A stretch of DNA of 64,000 bases, from positions 31,355 through 95,354 of the forward strand of contig JAZTZO010000048.1 of the NCBI GenBank assembly GCA_045637505.1. The letters are read 5' to 3'. The stretch comes from RGIG4079 sp045637505 (GTDB taxonomy: Bacteria > Bacteroidota > Bacteroidia > Bacteroidales > Muribaculaceae). This document shows, piece after piece, positions 24,589 through 33,419 of this stretch; within the stretch, counting starts at the first letter, position 1; each line of letters starts with the position of its first letter. Below the pieces are notes generated by a model. The model was given only the letters and a program-made list of their open reading frames with translations. It was not told the origin of the DNA and did no database searches. Made by a program: the position numbers and the translations under genes.

Positions 24589-26046
24589 CTATTTGTTTTT
24601 GAATGTATAAGAGAACCCGAAGCTCAAAATCTCTTTTAGTTGTAAACGGTGCCACTTGAGGTCGCTTGGAACACTTGTGTCGTAGCGAAGGTTTATGTTG
24701 ATTTGAGTAGAGAGGAATCGGTTGATGTTGAAGGCGAGGGTGTTTTCTAAATCGCCTTGGAAATAAGAATAGTCGGAGAACGCAAATAGGCGTGTTGTCA
24801 ATGAAATGTTGTGTGACATGAGCCATTTCAATTTGAGTTCGCCGCTCGAACCTATCTCGCTTGTGGTCATTCGGCCTTCGGCGATGCCAAACAATGTTTC
24901 ATCGATTTTGTCGTTGAAACATGTCTTCATATTGTAGGAAAGCGGAGAAACCGATGCGTCGAATGTGAAGGTGCTTTTTTCGTTGGCATAGTTGTAGGTC
25001 ATACCGAGACCCACATTTAATTCGCCAGGTGAAAGGAGTGCAGTTTTGAGTACATCGTTGGCGTCGTAGCCGTTGAATAACTGTGTTTTGAACTGTGCTT
25101 GCACCGAGTAGAACCAGCGTTTGGCTGCTCTTACCCCGAATTTAGAGTTGATTTGGAATAAATCGTCGCTTATATTGTAGTTGCGAATGGGATTGTCGGG
25201 GGTGCTATTGATAGCCAATTTATACTTAAAGTTAGTGTCGAAGAGGAGGTTGGGGTGGAACGCCTCGTTGAGTTTGGTGTTAAACTCGAGGTTGAGGAGC
25301 ATGTTGAGGTCGTTGGTACCACCTTGATACCAGTTGGGCGAGTTGTAAGCTTGCGAGAATTGCAATAATCCGCCAAAAGAGTGTAGCCAGTTGCGGCGCT
25401 TAATTTCTTGAGCATCAATCGATGAGGCAATAGAAGAGAGGTCTTGTTGTTGCACAGTGATTTTAGAGTCGCTTGGGTCGATTTTAGTAAATACGCGTTT
25501 GGGCGCAATGGGGAGCGTCTCAAGGTTGTATTGCACCTTGTTGGGGTGTTCAATCATATAGTTTTGCTTAATGCCTTCAAGGTGCTTGTTGTGAGCAATT
25601 TCACGACTTATCCATTGGTAGGTGGTGTCGTTGTCGGCAGGTTGTGTCGCCGATTTATATGTGTCGATTTCGGCATCAAGGTTTGCGTTGTAACCACAAA
25701 ACACTGGTTGACGGAAGAAGTGTCGAGGTATGGGGAGTGTCTCGATTGTGGTATCGGCCTCGATGTTGTAGAAATCGGATGATTCTAATTTAGTTTTTAG
25801 TTGGTTTAATATCGTGTCGAGCTCTGATGCTTTTTTCATCGTTTTAGGACGACTGGGACGCATAGTGGTGTCGAGCACTAATGTGTCTTTGTAGAATTTG
25901 TGCACAGGAGCAGGTGTTGAGGTGGTGTCGTCGATCGGGGTGGGTTGAACTCTCACGATGGGCGCACGATATATTATTTGTGCTGTTGATATAAAAGCGA
26001 TGCAACAGCAAGCACACGATAATAATATTTTAGCTATGGTTTTCAT
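24589..26046 (-). CDS. DUF3078 outer-membrane beta-barrel protein
   Basis: 485-residue exported protein with a signal peptide (1-22, ISTAQ). The C-terminal half is a beta-barrel of DUF3078 type: FGGLLQFSQAYNSPNWYQGGTNDLNMLLNLEFN, repeated amphipathic strands, and a terminal strand LSFGFSYTFKNK ending near an aromatic residue. A 180-residue N-terminal part rich in Thr, Pro and Asp precedes it and is unusually long. DUF3078 proteins are confined to Bacteroidetes and have no assigned function. It sits in a run with ubiE, purC and phoH. Confidence 0.85.
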   Translation of the reverse strand: MKTIAKILLSCACCCIAFISTAQIIYRAPIVRVQPTPIDDTTSTPAPVHKFYKDTLVLDTTMRPSRPKTMKKASELDTILNQLKTKLESSDFYNIEADTTIETLPIPRHFFRQPVFCGYNANLDAEIDTYKSATQPADNDTTYQWISREIAHNKHLEGIKQNYMIEHPNKVQYNLETLPIAPKRVFTKIDPSDSKITVQQQDLSSIASSIDAQEIKRRNWLHSFGGLLQFSQAYNSPNWYQGGTNDLNMLLNLEFNTKLNEAFHPNLLFDTNFKYKLAINSTPDNPIRNYNISDDLFQINSKFGVRAAKRWFYSVQAQFKTQLFNGYDANDVLKTALLSPGELNVGLGMTYNYANEKSTFTFDASVSPLSYNMKTCFNDKIDETLFGIAEGRMTTSEIGSSGELKLKWLMSHNISLTTRLFAFSDYSYFQGDLENTLAFNINRFLSTQININLRYDTSVPSDLKWHRLQLKEILSFGFSYTFKNK

Positions 26047-26079
26047 AAGCTTTGGGTAAAAAAAGATATAATAAATAGG

Positions 26080-26817
26080 CTATTTGATAGCCATGTAGAT
26101 GGTGCAAGTGCCAAATGTTAAACGCTTATAACGGCATGAGTTGAAGCCGGCTTCGCGCATGAGTTGAAGCATGTCGTTGCCTTGTGGTACGGCGGCAATG
26201 CTTTCGGGCAGGTAACTATATGCTCTGACATCTTTTGATACTAATCGCCCCACAAAGGGTATTATGCAACGAGTATATAGTTTGTAAAATGGTTTAACGA
26301 CGGGTGAGGTGGGCGTTGATAATTCTATGACGCATAAAACACCTCCGGGTTTAAGCACGCGATACATTTCGCGATATCCTTGGTCGAGATGCTCAAAGTT
26401 GCGCACACCATAAGCAACGGTGATGCAGTCAAATTGAACTTCGTCGAAAGGTAGGTTTAGACAGTCGCCAGCAACGAAGTTGATGATGTCGTCGAGGTGT
26501 GCTTCGGCAACTTTTTTTCGGCCAATGGCAATCATTCCTTCAGAGAGGTCGATGCCTGTGATTTTATTGGGGCAAAGGCTACGGGCGAGTTTGATGGCCA
26601 AATCGCCCGTTCCGGTTGCCACATCGAGTATCGTTTTGGGAGAGTAAGCCTTAATCATCTTTACGGCTTTAGCACGCCAACATTTGTCGATGCCAAAGGT
26701 CATGGCACGATTCATGAAATCGTAGGCAGGAGCAATCGAGTCAAACATTTCTTTGACCTGCTCGGTTTTTGCTCGATTGTTGTCGTAGGGGTTGATTTTT
26801 TCGGCTTTTACTTCCAC
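26080..26817 (-). CDS. ubiE: Demethylmenaquinone methyltransferase
   Basis: S-adenosylmethionine-dependent methyltransferase for the last step of menaquinone synthesis (MenG/UbiE), 245 residues. Signature segments are VKEMFDSIAPAYDFMNRAMTFGIDKCWR, the SAM-binding ILDVATGTGDLAIKLA (about 67-82), and the family motif VAYGVRNFEHLDQGYREMYRVLKPGG. It starts 12 bases after purC. Menaquinone is the expected quinone of an anaerobic Bacteroidales respiratory chain. Confidence 0.96.
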   Translation of the reverse strand: MEVKAEKINPYDNNRAKTEQVKEMFDSIAPAYDFMNRAMTFGIDKCWRAKAVKMIKAYSPKTILDVATGTGDLAIKLARSLCPNKITGIDLSEGMIAIGRKKVAEAHLDDIINFVAGDCLNLPFDEVQFDCITVAYGVRNFEHLDQGYREMYRVLKPGGVLCVIELSTPTSPVVKPFYKLYTRCIIPFVGRLVSKDVRAYSYLPESIAAVPQGNDMLQLMREAGFNSCRYKRLTFGTCTIYMAIK

Positions 26818-26829
26818 GGTGAATACAAT

Positions 26830-27780
26830 TTATTTTTTGAGGTTATTGAGGCATTCAACAACATTCTTTTCGATGCGTTGAGCCAAGTTGGGGTCTTCGT
26901 CTTTAACGAAAGTTTCGCCAGTGATGTGCTCATAAAGCTCAATGTAGCGTTGTGATACGCTTTCGCAATATTCGTCGGTCATTTCGGGAACAACTTGTCC
27001 AGGTTTACCCATAAAGTTGTTTTCGATCAACCATTGACGCACAAACTCTTTTGAAAGTTGTTTTTGAGCTTCACCTTTCTCGAAGCGTTCTTGATAACCT
27101 TCGGCATAGAAGTAGCGAGAAGAGTCGGGGGTGTGGATTTCGTCGATGAGATATACTTTGCCATCGCGTTTGCCAAACTCATATTTAGTGTCAACAAGAA
27201 TCAACCCTTTTTCAGCAGCCATTTCGGTGCCACGAGCAAAGAGTGCGCGAGTGTATTGTTCCATCACTTCGTAGTCTTCTTTGCTCACGATGCCTTGAGC
27301 GAGGATTTCTTCGCGAGAGATGTTTTCGTCGTGACCTTCGTCGGCTTTAGTAGTAGGAGTGATGATTGGCTCGGGGAAGCGTTCGTTTTCGCGCATTCCG
27401 TCGGGAAGTTTCACGCCACAAAGTTCGCGACAACCTGCTTGATATTCACGCCAAGCGCTACCAGTGAGATAACCACGGATAATCATTTCAACACGGAATC
27501 CTTCGCATTTCAAACCCACAGTTACCATAGGGTCGGGAGTAGCGAGTTTCCAGTTGGGTACGATGTCGGCAGTAGCATCGAGGAATTTTGCAGCTATTTG
27601 ATTCAATACTTGTCCTTTGTAGGGAATGCCTTTAGGAAGAATCACGTCGAAAGCCGAGATGCGGTCAGACGCAATCATTACCAAAATGTCATCGTCGATG
27701 TTATAAACTTCACGTACTTTACCGTGATATACACTCTTTTGACCTGGGAAATTGAAGTCGGTGTTAGATAATGTAGCCAT
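26830..27780 (-). CDS. purC: SAICAR synthase
   Basis: Phosphoribosylaminoimidazole-succinocarboxamide synthase of de novo purine synthesis, 316 residues starting MATLSNTDFNFPGQ at 27780. Recognisable segments are KSVYHGKVREVYNID, MIASDRISAFDVILPKGIPYKG and the metal/ATP region LIDEIHTPDSSRYF. A longer in-frame start at 27915 would add 45 residues overlapping the phoH 3' end and is unlikely. It lies 13 bases after phoH. The length of about 315 is the longer form of the enzyme common in Bacteroidetes. The second purine gene in the window, purB, lies far away near 63 kb. Confidence 0.96.
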   Translation of the reverse strand: MATLSNTDFNFPGQKSVYHGKVREVYNIDDDILVMIASDRISAFDVILPKGIPYKGQVLNQIAAKFLDATADIVPNWKLATPDPMVTVGLKCEGFRVEMIIRGYLTGSAWREYQAGCRELCGVKLPDGMRENERFPEPIITPTTKADEGHDENISREEILAQGIVSKEDYEVMEQYTRALFARGTEMAAEKGLILVDTKYEFGKRDGKVYLIDEIHTPDSSRYFYAEGYQERFEKGEAQKQLSKEFVRQWLIENNFMGKPGQVVPEMTDEYCESVSQRYIELYEHITGETFVKDEDPNLAQRIEKNVVECLNNLKK

Positions 27781-27793
27781 AATATGTTTGTTT

Positions 27794-28777
27794 TTAATTA
27801 GTTTGCTTGTCGTTTTTGTCGTCGGGATTTTCATCTTTATTGTTTTTATCCCATTTTTCATATGCTTCAACGATGCGTTGCACGAGTTGATGACGCACAA
27901 TGTCTTTTTTGCCAAATTCTACATGCCCAATGCCCGGAATGCCTTTCAATACTCGCAAAGCGTGCATCAATCCCGAGGTAGTTGAGCGAGGAAGGTCGAT
28001 TTGAGTAGCATCGCCAGTGATAATCATCTTGGCGTTCATGCCCAATCGGGTGAGGAACATCTTGATTTGATGCGTAGTGGTGTTTTGTGCCTCATCGAGC
28101 ACAATCACAGCATCGTTGAGAGTGCGTCCACGCATAAATGCCAATGGCGCAATTTGAATCACATTGGTTTCCATATATTCCTTTAACTTTACGGCTGGAA
28201 TCATATCCTCGAGGGCATCGTAAAGGGGTTGGAGATATGGGTCGATTTTATCTTTCATGTCGCCAGGAAGAAATCCGAGTTTTTCACCAGCTTCAACGGC
28301 GGGGCGTGAAAGGATAATTTTGCGCACTTCGCGATTTTTTAATGCTCTCACAGCAAGTGCAATGGCAAGATAGGTTTTACCTGTTCCGGCAGGGCCAAGT
28401 GCAAATGTGAGGTCGTTTTTCAAAACAGCTTCTACGAGAAGTTGTTGATTGGGCGAGCGTGGCGAAATGGGCTTGCCATTGATGCCAAAAATTATCACAT
28501 CGTCGCTCTTAACTTCTTGAGGTGTGCCACCTTTCACGACTTCGAGTATAACCTCTTCGGTGAGATGGTTGTATTTGGCACAATAGGCCTCTAATTCTTT
28601 GATTTTCTTTTCAAAATCGGCAGTTTCTTCGTTGTCGCCGATAACTTTTATTACCGAGCCACGTGCAGCCATTCGCAATTTAGGGAATAGGTTGCGAATA
28701 AGTTGCATGTTGCAATTGTTGACACCATAAAAGCTCACAGGGTCAACATTATCGATAATTACTATGCGTTCAATCAT
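27794..28777 (-). CDS. phoH: PhoH-like ATPase
   Basis: Cytoplasmic P-loop ATPase of the PhoH/YbeZ family, 327 residues, often linked to RNA metabolism and ribosome maturation. Walker A is ALGPAGTGKTYLAIALAV (about 131-148), followed by KIILSRPAVEAGEKLGFLPGDM and Walker B DAVIVLDEAQNTT. A short charged tail (NKDENPDDKNDKQTN) ends the protein. It heads the run phoH-purC-ubiE-DUF3078 and has a -7 box 25 bases above its start. The partner ybeY is not in this window. Confidence 0.94.
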   Translation of the reverse strand: MIERIVIIDNVDPVSFYGVNNCNMQLIRNLFPKLRMAARGSVIKVIGDNEETADFEKKIKELEAYCAKYNHLTEEVILEVVKGGTPQEVKSDDVIIFGINGKPISPRSPNQQLLVEAVLKNDLTFALGPAGTGKTYLAIALAVRALKNREVRKIILSRPAVEAGEKLGFLPGDMKDKIDPYLQPLYDALEDMIPAVKLKEYMETNVIQIAPLAFMRGRTLNDAVIVLDEAQNTTTHQIKMFLTRLGMNAKMIITGDATQIDLPRSTTSGLMHALRVLKGIPGIGHVEFGKKDIVRHQLVQRIVEAYEKWDKNNKDENPDDKNDKQTN

Positions 28778-28801
28778 TCAGCTGAAATATAATTTATGTT
28801 A

Positions 28802-28809
28802 CAAAGTTA
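28802..28809 (-). promoter_or_regulatory. -7 box for the phoH-purC-ubiE operon
   Basis: The minus strand reads TAACTTTG, 24 bases above the phoH ATG. Confidence 0.55.
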
Positions 28810-28860
28810 GCAACTTTGCGATGAAATTGCAATATAACAGGCTTATTAAGAATAAATAAT

Positions 28861-28892
28861 TTTGCTATTTTGTGAGGGAGGTTGTATCTTTG
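28861..28892 (+). promoter_or_regulatory. Complete Bacteroidetes promoter for the esterase gene
   Basis: TTTG at 28861-28864 and TATCTTTG at 28885-28892, separated by the consensus 20 bases. The leader to the ATG at 28996 is about 100 bases. Confidence 0.7.
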
Positions 28893-28995
28893 CGTGAGTC
28901 AAAAATGTTTTCTCGGTGTATTTATATGAAATGAGGTGCGTTTTTTTGACCATTAAGTGAATAAAATCAATTAAAAACTAATAAAACTAATTAAC

Positions 28996-29904
28996 ATGAA
29001 AAAGTGTTTTCTCTCACTATTGCTTGCTGCATGTATCGTAACAGTAGCATGTGCTGGTGAAAATGCAACATCACAATCGAGAAATGTTGCTACACCTGCT
29101 CAAAAAGAGGTGCCAGCACCTGCAAAAGCAGTAAAACAATCGCAAGTTAACCACATCAAAGTGCCTGCAACCAACATTGCATCGCCAATGGATGTGAATG
29201 TGATTCTTCCCGAATCATACGCTACTAATGAGGATAAAAAATATCCTGTGGTGTATATTCTCCACGGCTATGATGGCGACTATAAAACTTGGATTACTCT
29301 TACTGAACCAAAACTTGATAGTCTTGCTTCACACTATGATATGATTTTTGTGTTGCCCGACGGACGCGATAGTTGGTATTGGGATGCTCCTGCCGACCCT
29401 AAACTCAAAATGGAGTCGTTCTTTGTGAAGGAACTCGTGCCTTATATCGACAAAAATTATCGCACTATTGCCGACAAAAAACATCGCGCTATCACAGGTT
29501 TGAGCATGGGTGGCCATGGTAGTTTGTGGCTTGGCATGCGTCATAGCGATATTTGGGGCTCGGCTGGTAGCATGAGCGGTGGTGTGAATATCAATAAACC
29601 TAAATGGGCTAAATCGTGGAAGATGGCTCAACGATTGGGTGCGCAAGCGCAATATCCTCAACGCTGGAAAGAGTACACTGTGATTACTCTCGTGAAAAAC
29701 TTGAAACCCGGTCAGTTGAACATTACATTTGATTGTGGTGTAGATGATTTCTTTATTGGTGTGAATCGTGAACTACACGAAGAATTGTTGAAATATAATA
29801 TTCCTCACGACTATACCGAACGCCCAGGTCGTCACACTCACCCATATTGGAGAAACTCTATTCGCTATCATCTACAATATTTCTACGATATATTTAATAA
29901 GTAA
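28996..29904 (+). CDS. Exported esterase (putative esterase family, PF00756-type)
   Basis: Alpha/beta-hydrolase of 302 residues with an N-terminal signal sequence (MKKCFLSLLLAACIVTVACAGE, with a possible lipobox VACA that puts Cys at 19). A low-complexity Ala/Pro/Gln linker precedes the domain. The catalytic serine is in GLSMGGHGS (about residue 170). The oxyanion region is VVYILHGYDGDYKTW. The acid Asp is probably in ITFDCGVDDFF and the His in ERPGRHTHPYW. The family includes acetylxylan and S-formylglutathione esterases. A cell-surface role in deacylating glycans is plausible but unproven. Confidence 0.9.
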   Translation: MKKCFLSLLLAACIVTVACAGENATSQSRNVATPAQKEVPAPAKAVKQSQVNHIKVPATNIASPMDVNVILPESYATNEDKKYPVVYILHGYDGDYKTWITLTEPKLDSLASHYDMIFVLPDGRDSWYWDAPADPKLKMESFFVKELVPYIDKNYRTIADKKHRAITGLSMGGHGSLWLGMRHSDIWGSAGSMSGGVNINKPKWAKSWKMAQRLGAQAQYPQRWKEYTVITLVKNLKPGQLNITFDCGVDDFFIGVNRELHEELLKYNIPHDYTERPGRHTHPYWRNSIRYHLQYFYDIFNK

Positions 29905-29925
29905 AATATTAGATAAGAAATATAT

Positions 29926-29963
29926 AACCCCGCATTTCGGTGATGAAGTGCGGGGTTTGTTTT
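29926..29963 (+). terminator. Terminator after the esterase gene
   Basis: 13-base stem (AACCCCGCATTTC pairing with GAAGTGCGGGGTT, one G-T wobble) with a short loop, followed by TGTTTTTG. Confidence 0.8.
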
Positions 29964-29984
29964 TGTGGGTTGGAATCTACATAG

Positions 29985-30536
29985 TTATACCACTTGAGGC
30001 TCTATTTCGCTCAATGATAGTCCGTGCGAGTCTTTTTCGGATAGGTTGAGCTCGTTGGCAGGGAGGGGCCATTCGATGCCAAGCGCAGGGTCGTCGAAAC
30101 GCAATGTGGCTTCGGCTTGAGGCGCATACACATTATCGACCTTGTATTGAAATTGTGCAATGTCGCTCAACACGATAAAGCCATGCGCCATGCCACGAGG
30201 CACAAAAAACTGACGGCAGTTGTCTTCGCTCAACTCCACTGCAAGATGTTTCCCAAAAGTGGGGGAGTCTTTGCGAATGTCAACAATGACATCGATTACA
30301 CGGCCACGCGACACGCGCACCAACTTGGCTTGCGCCCACTCATTGCGCTGAAAATGAAGTCCACGCAACACACCACGCGTTGAAACTGACTCGTTATCTT
30401 GCACAAACTCCACATTGCCTACATGAGCCTGAAATTCAGCCTTCTTGAAACTTTCCATAAAGTAACCGCGTGCATCACCATGTCGCACCGGCTCTATTAT
30501 CCACACACCTTTTATGTATTGTTCGGTAAAAGTCAT
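29985..30536 (-). CDS. rfbC: dTDP-4-dehydrorhamnose 3,5-epimerase
   Basis: RmlC-type cupin epimerase of dTDP-L-rhamnose synthesis, 183 residues. The family segments are clear: VWIIEPVRHGDARGYFMESF, FVQDNESVSTRGVLRGLHFQ (with the catalytic His) and VPRGMAHGFIVLSDIAQFQYKVDNVY with the active-site Tyr. Length is normal. The other rml genes (rfbA, B, D) are not nearby, so this gene is isolated from its pathway. A -7 box at 30560-30567 provides a promoter. Confidence 0.95.
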   Translation of the reverse strand: MTFTEQYIKGVWIIEPVRHGDARGYFMESFKKAEFQAHVGNVEFVQDNESVSTRGVLRGLHFQRNEWAQAKLVRVSRGRVIDVIVDIRKDSPTFGKHLAVELSEDNCRQFFVPRGMAHGFIVLSDIAQFQYKVDNVYAPQAEATLRFDDPALGIEWPLPANELNLSEKDSHGLSLSEIEPQVV

Positions 30537-30559
30537 TGTCGATTAATTAGATGTTTTTA

Positions 30560-30567
30560 CAAAGATA
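30560..30567 (-). promoter_or_regulatory. -7 box for rfbC
   Basis: The minus strand reads TATCTTTG, 23 bases above the rfbC ATG. Confidence 0.5.
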
Positions 30568-30610
30568 CACTAATTTGTTGAGATTATGGTTACAGTAGGA
30601 GAATATTTGT

Positions 30611-30646
30611 GACAAAAATACGCCGAGGAGAATATTTTCCTCGGCG
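30611..30646 (-). terminator. Terminator of the lipoprotein gene
   Basis: 9-base stem CGCCGAGGA / TCCTCGGCG (30621-30629, 30638-30646). On the minus strand it is followed by TATTTTTGT. Confidence 0.7.
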
Positions 30647-30691
30647 TGTGATTTGATTATATGATTGTCACTCTTTAGCGAGTTAATTGCG

Positions 30692-31423
30692 TTATTTAAA
30701 GGGAATTTCAATAAATTGACTTGCAGCCATCTTTGGTATTGCAAAATCAAATTGATTTTTGATGTCATTTAAAGAACGGCTTTTGTTATAAGGCATATAT
30801 GCAATCATGTAAACAACTCCTGATTCGATGTTATTTGATGCAAATGCTATTAAAGTTTTTTGGTCGGTCGTTAAGAAATAGTAAGTATTTATATCTTGGT
30901 TAATGTCAAAAAGGATATATCTTTCATACATAAAATCAAAAATAGTATTATCATCGACATAATTGCCATCGATTATTGTAATGGCTGTATTTAGGCGGTC
31001 TTCGTCGAATGAATAGAGAACATATGAATAAGCCCCTACGGAATAGCCTAATGCCTTAGGTTCTTCAGCAAAAATAGTATATTCTTTCATGAAATTCTTG
31101 ACTGTGCTTTGTGTTGCGCCCCAATTAGTGTATGGAATGAAATATGCCTCAGGAACGACGCCATTTACTGTTACTTTAAATTCTCCTTTTGAACTTGAAA
31201 TAAGGGCTTCGCCAACACGTTCGGCGGTAATGACGTTTTTTGAAACCGAAACGATGTATTCATTAGATGTAGTCCATTCGGCATCAGCATCGGCTATGGT
31301 ATATGATTGACCACAATTAAGAGTAATGTCTCTGAATTTTGCTTTTGGTTCATCGTCGCTGCTACAAGAAACGATAATTGCCGATGAAATGAGGATTAGC
31401 GTTAGGAATAGAAATTTTTTCAT
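30692..31423 (-). CDS. Probable surface lipoprotein with Ig-like N-terminal domain
   Basis: 243-residue lipoprotein: signal MKKFLFLTLILISSAIIVSC with lipobox IVSC (Cys20), followed by SSDDEP, which resembles the acidic lipoprotein export signal that sends Bacteroidetes lipoproteins to the cell surface. Residues 30-95 look like a BIG2/Ig-like domain (YTIADADAEWTTSNEYIVSVSKNVITAERVGEALIS). The rest is an unrecognised domain rich in Tyr and Phe (TIFDFMYERYILFDINQDINTYYFLTTD). It stands alone with its own terminator. Function unknown; adhesion or glycan binding is a guess. Confidence 0.8.
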   Translation of the reverse strand: MKKFLFLTLILISSAIIVSCSSDDEPKAKFRDITLNCGQSYTIADADAEWTTSNEYIVSVSKNVITAERVGEALISSSKGEFKVTVNGVVPEAYFIPYTNWGATQSTVKNFMKEYTIFAEEPKALGYSVGAYSYVLYSFDEDRLNTAITIIDGNYVDDNTIFDFMYERYILFDINQDINTYYFLTTDQKTLIAFASNNIESGVVYMIAYMPYNKSRSLNDIKNQFDFAIPKMAASQFIEIPFK

Positions 31424-31780
31424 TTTGATATGTATTTAAGTTAGTACAATATTGTCATTATTAAATCTCGCAGTTGCTATAAAGCAAGGGCATAAGTGTA
31501 GCGTAATTTTTCACAAATGTAGCGATTACATTTATTAACTAATTGGCATTATGATGCATTCTTATTTAGTTGACTCATCAATTATATAAATGTTGAAGAG
31601 CGATAACTACATCTCGGCGACACCCCCGACGAGTTTACTTAGTGGCATAATTCCGACACGGAGAAGTTGAACTCGTCTACTTAGTATTTGTAAATAAAAG
31701 AAAAAAAAGTTATAGGTCGCAAAAAATACAGCCTATAAGTTGTATATGTCGTTTTGTTGTTTTTATTTTGCTCTAAAATA
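31424..31780. other. 400-base intergenic region without a gene
   Basis: No coding frame of note. It holds GACGAGTT (31628-31635) and its inverted copy AACTCGTC (31670-31677), each directly followed by a YTACTTAGT sequence, so inverted and direct repeats are combined. A weak minus-strand -7 box, TACATTTG (31514-31521), may serve the lipoprotein gene. Confidence 0.4.
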
Positions 31781-31795
31781 ATCAAGATATCTTTG
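31767..31795 (+). promoter_or_regulatory. Promoter for the aspartic protease gene
   Basis: TTTG at 31767-31770 and TATCTTTG at 31788-31795, spaced 17 bases (slightly short). The ATG is 28 bases downstream. Confidence 0.55.
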
Positions 31796-31823
31796 TCTCT
31801 ATAAAAAATAAGATAAAATTGCT

Positions 31824-33143
31824 ATGAAGAAAATATTTTCCATATTTCTGTTCTCCTCTATAATTTCATATAGTTTTGCACAAACATCAGATGAAAAAAT
31901 AGTTAGTGCAATGAATAATTCCGATTGGTTCGCATTAGATTCGTTATATCAAACCGAACCCAAAGATTCAATAAGCGAGTTTCTCGAAATATTTTCTCGT
32001 TGCCTTATAGGGAATAGGCTAAACCGCCCCGATGTTTCTATCTCTGCATTTACGGAATTGCTCAATACTCAATCAGAAAACCTTGACCTTGGCAACGTGC
32101 TCAATTCATCTATAATGTTTGCTATGGATTTAAGTAGAACCGGAGAAAATAAAGCGGCTGCAGAAATGTTATCTTCGGTTCTCAATTCAGTACGCGCACA
32201 TCTTGATAGTACAACTATAGTAGGTGTTCAGCAATCGATTAATCAATATGAAGCACTATCTAAATACAATCCTTATAAAATTACATTTGAAAAATCGTTA
32301 GGGACTATCCCTTTTGAAGTTGTACCTGTCGGTCCTCAAAAGAATAATTCAGTATTAATGCATCTTAGAAACTCATCGATTAATGGCATTGACGCAGATG
32401 TTACTTTTGATACAGGAGCAGGAGTAAATATTATTTCCGATTCATTAGCTATAAAATATAATTTAATTCCGCTTGAAGCATCAAGTACTGTTGGAGGAAT
32501 CGGTATGCAGAATGGGAGTTATGCCATTGCTAAGGAATTGAAAATTGGAGATGTCATTGTTAAGGACGTGCCATTTTATGTTATAAATATAACAACCAAT
32601 CACGAAGAGGCCGACAAATATGTCGATTATTTCAATGTTGTTGTCGGTAGTGAACTGATGTTACAACTTAAAGACCTAACCGTTGATTTTGTTAATCAAA
32701 AAATTACAGTCCCGGCAGATGCTCCAAAACGAAGCCAAGTATCTCCAAATATGTGTTTTTCATCTCATATGAATTTGTTAGGAGCTGTAATTGTACAAGG
32801 AAAGCCTGAATTAATGAATTTAGATACTGGCGATGCTTCTTATGGCTATTTAGGCGGTAAGTTTTTAGAGAACAACAAAGAATATATTACCACTAATTGT
32901 AACTTAGATACTGTCCGTACGGCAGGGATTGGTGGGGTGCAAATATCGGAATGCTATCGAGTCCCCAATATTTCGATTGAAATAGGAAATAAACAAGTCG
33001 TTGTTCCCGAAATGGTTGTTAAAATTCAAAATAGCACTAATGCTATTGTTGAATACGAGGGTAGTTTAGGACTTAAATCTATGATGCTATATAATAAAGT
33101 TCGTTTCAATATGGTGGACTTTGTGTTTACTGCATATAAATAA
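31824..33143 (+). CDS. Exported retropepsin-like aspartic protease with two DTG motifs
   Basis: 439-residue protein with a signal peptide (1-20, SYSFAQ). After an N-terminal helical region (about 20-145, possibly TPR-like) come two retropepsin-type halves. The first has the strand-turn DADVTFDTGAGVNIIS (Asp196), a flap-like GGIGMQNGSYAIAKELKIGDV and a closing VVVGSELMLQLKDLTVDF. The second has LMNLDTGDASYGYLGGKF (Asp334) and GIGGVQISECYRVPNISI. Single-chain pairing of two DTG lobes could form one active site. Comparable gag-polyprotein-like aspartyl proteases are common in Bacteroidetes, often with unknown targets. Its location is periplasm or cell surface. Confidence 0.82.
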   Translation: MKKIFSIFLFSSIISYSFAQTSDEKIVSAMNNSDWFALDSLYQTEPKDSISEFLEIFSRCLIGNRLNRPDVSISAFTELLNTQSENLDLGNVLNSSIMFAMDLSRTGENKAAAEMLSSVLNSVRAHLDSTTIVGVQQSINQYEALSKYNPYKITFEKSLGTIPFEVVPVGPQKNNSVLMHLRNSSINGIDADVTFDTGAGVNIISDSLAIKYNLIPLEASSTVGGIGMQNGSYAIAKELKIGDVIVKDVPFYVINITTNHEEADKYVDYFNVVVGSELMLQLKDLTVDFVNQKITVPADAPKRSQVSPNMCFSSHMNLLGAVIVQGKPELMNLDTGDASYGYLGGKFLENNKEYITTNCNLDTVRTAGIGGVQISECYRVPNISIEIGNKQVVVPEMVVKIQNSTNAIVEYEGSLGLKSMMLYNKVRFNMVDFVFTAYK

Positions 33144-33190
33144 TTTGTCTCAACTATCTGTCTCAAATAAAAATTGTCTTTTACGCATAG

Positions 33191-33231
33191 AGAATGTTGC
33201 TGTACTATTGGTATAGTAACATTCTTTTTTT
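33191..33231 (+). terminator. Terminator of the aspartic protease gene
   Basis: Stem AGAATGTTGCT / AGTAACATTCT (one G-T pair) followed by a T7 run. Its 3' arm is repeated near 34830 (see direct repeats). Confidence 0.65.
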
Positions 33232-33243
33232 ATGGAAACAAAA
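33214..33243. repeat. Direct repeat copy A flanking the AAA_14 ATPase gene
   Basis: TAGTAACATTCTTTTTTTATGG then AAACAAA. A near copy lies at 34830-34856 on the other side of the ATPase gene, differing by two T residues and two A/G changes. Confidence 0.5.
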
Positions 33244-33362
33244 ACAATTAATCTCATTGTGCCTCGTGGGTGACACGACCTTGATGATAAGCTGTTGCGA
33301 TTTTTTTGCAGATAACCATGGCAAATAGTTTCAAGATGTCATCTCGAACGCTTTTAAAACCA

Positions 33363-33400
33363 CTGACTATTTTATGCCATTTGCCATAAAATAGTCAGTA
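33363..33400. terminator. Perfect 15-base inverted repeat after the ATPase gene
   Basis: ACTGACTATTTTATG (33363-33377) and its exact complement (33386-33400) around an 8-base loop, 20 bases beyond the ATPase stop. It could be the gene's terminator, though no long T-run follows on the minus strand. Confidence 0.5.
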
Positions 33401-33419
33401 GAGGATTCTGTGTACACTT

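Noticed and set aside
27781..27915. N-terminal extension of purC by 45 residues
   Set aside because: It overlaps the phoH 3' end and has no resemblance to the family; the enzyme starts at MATLSNTDF.
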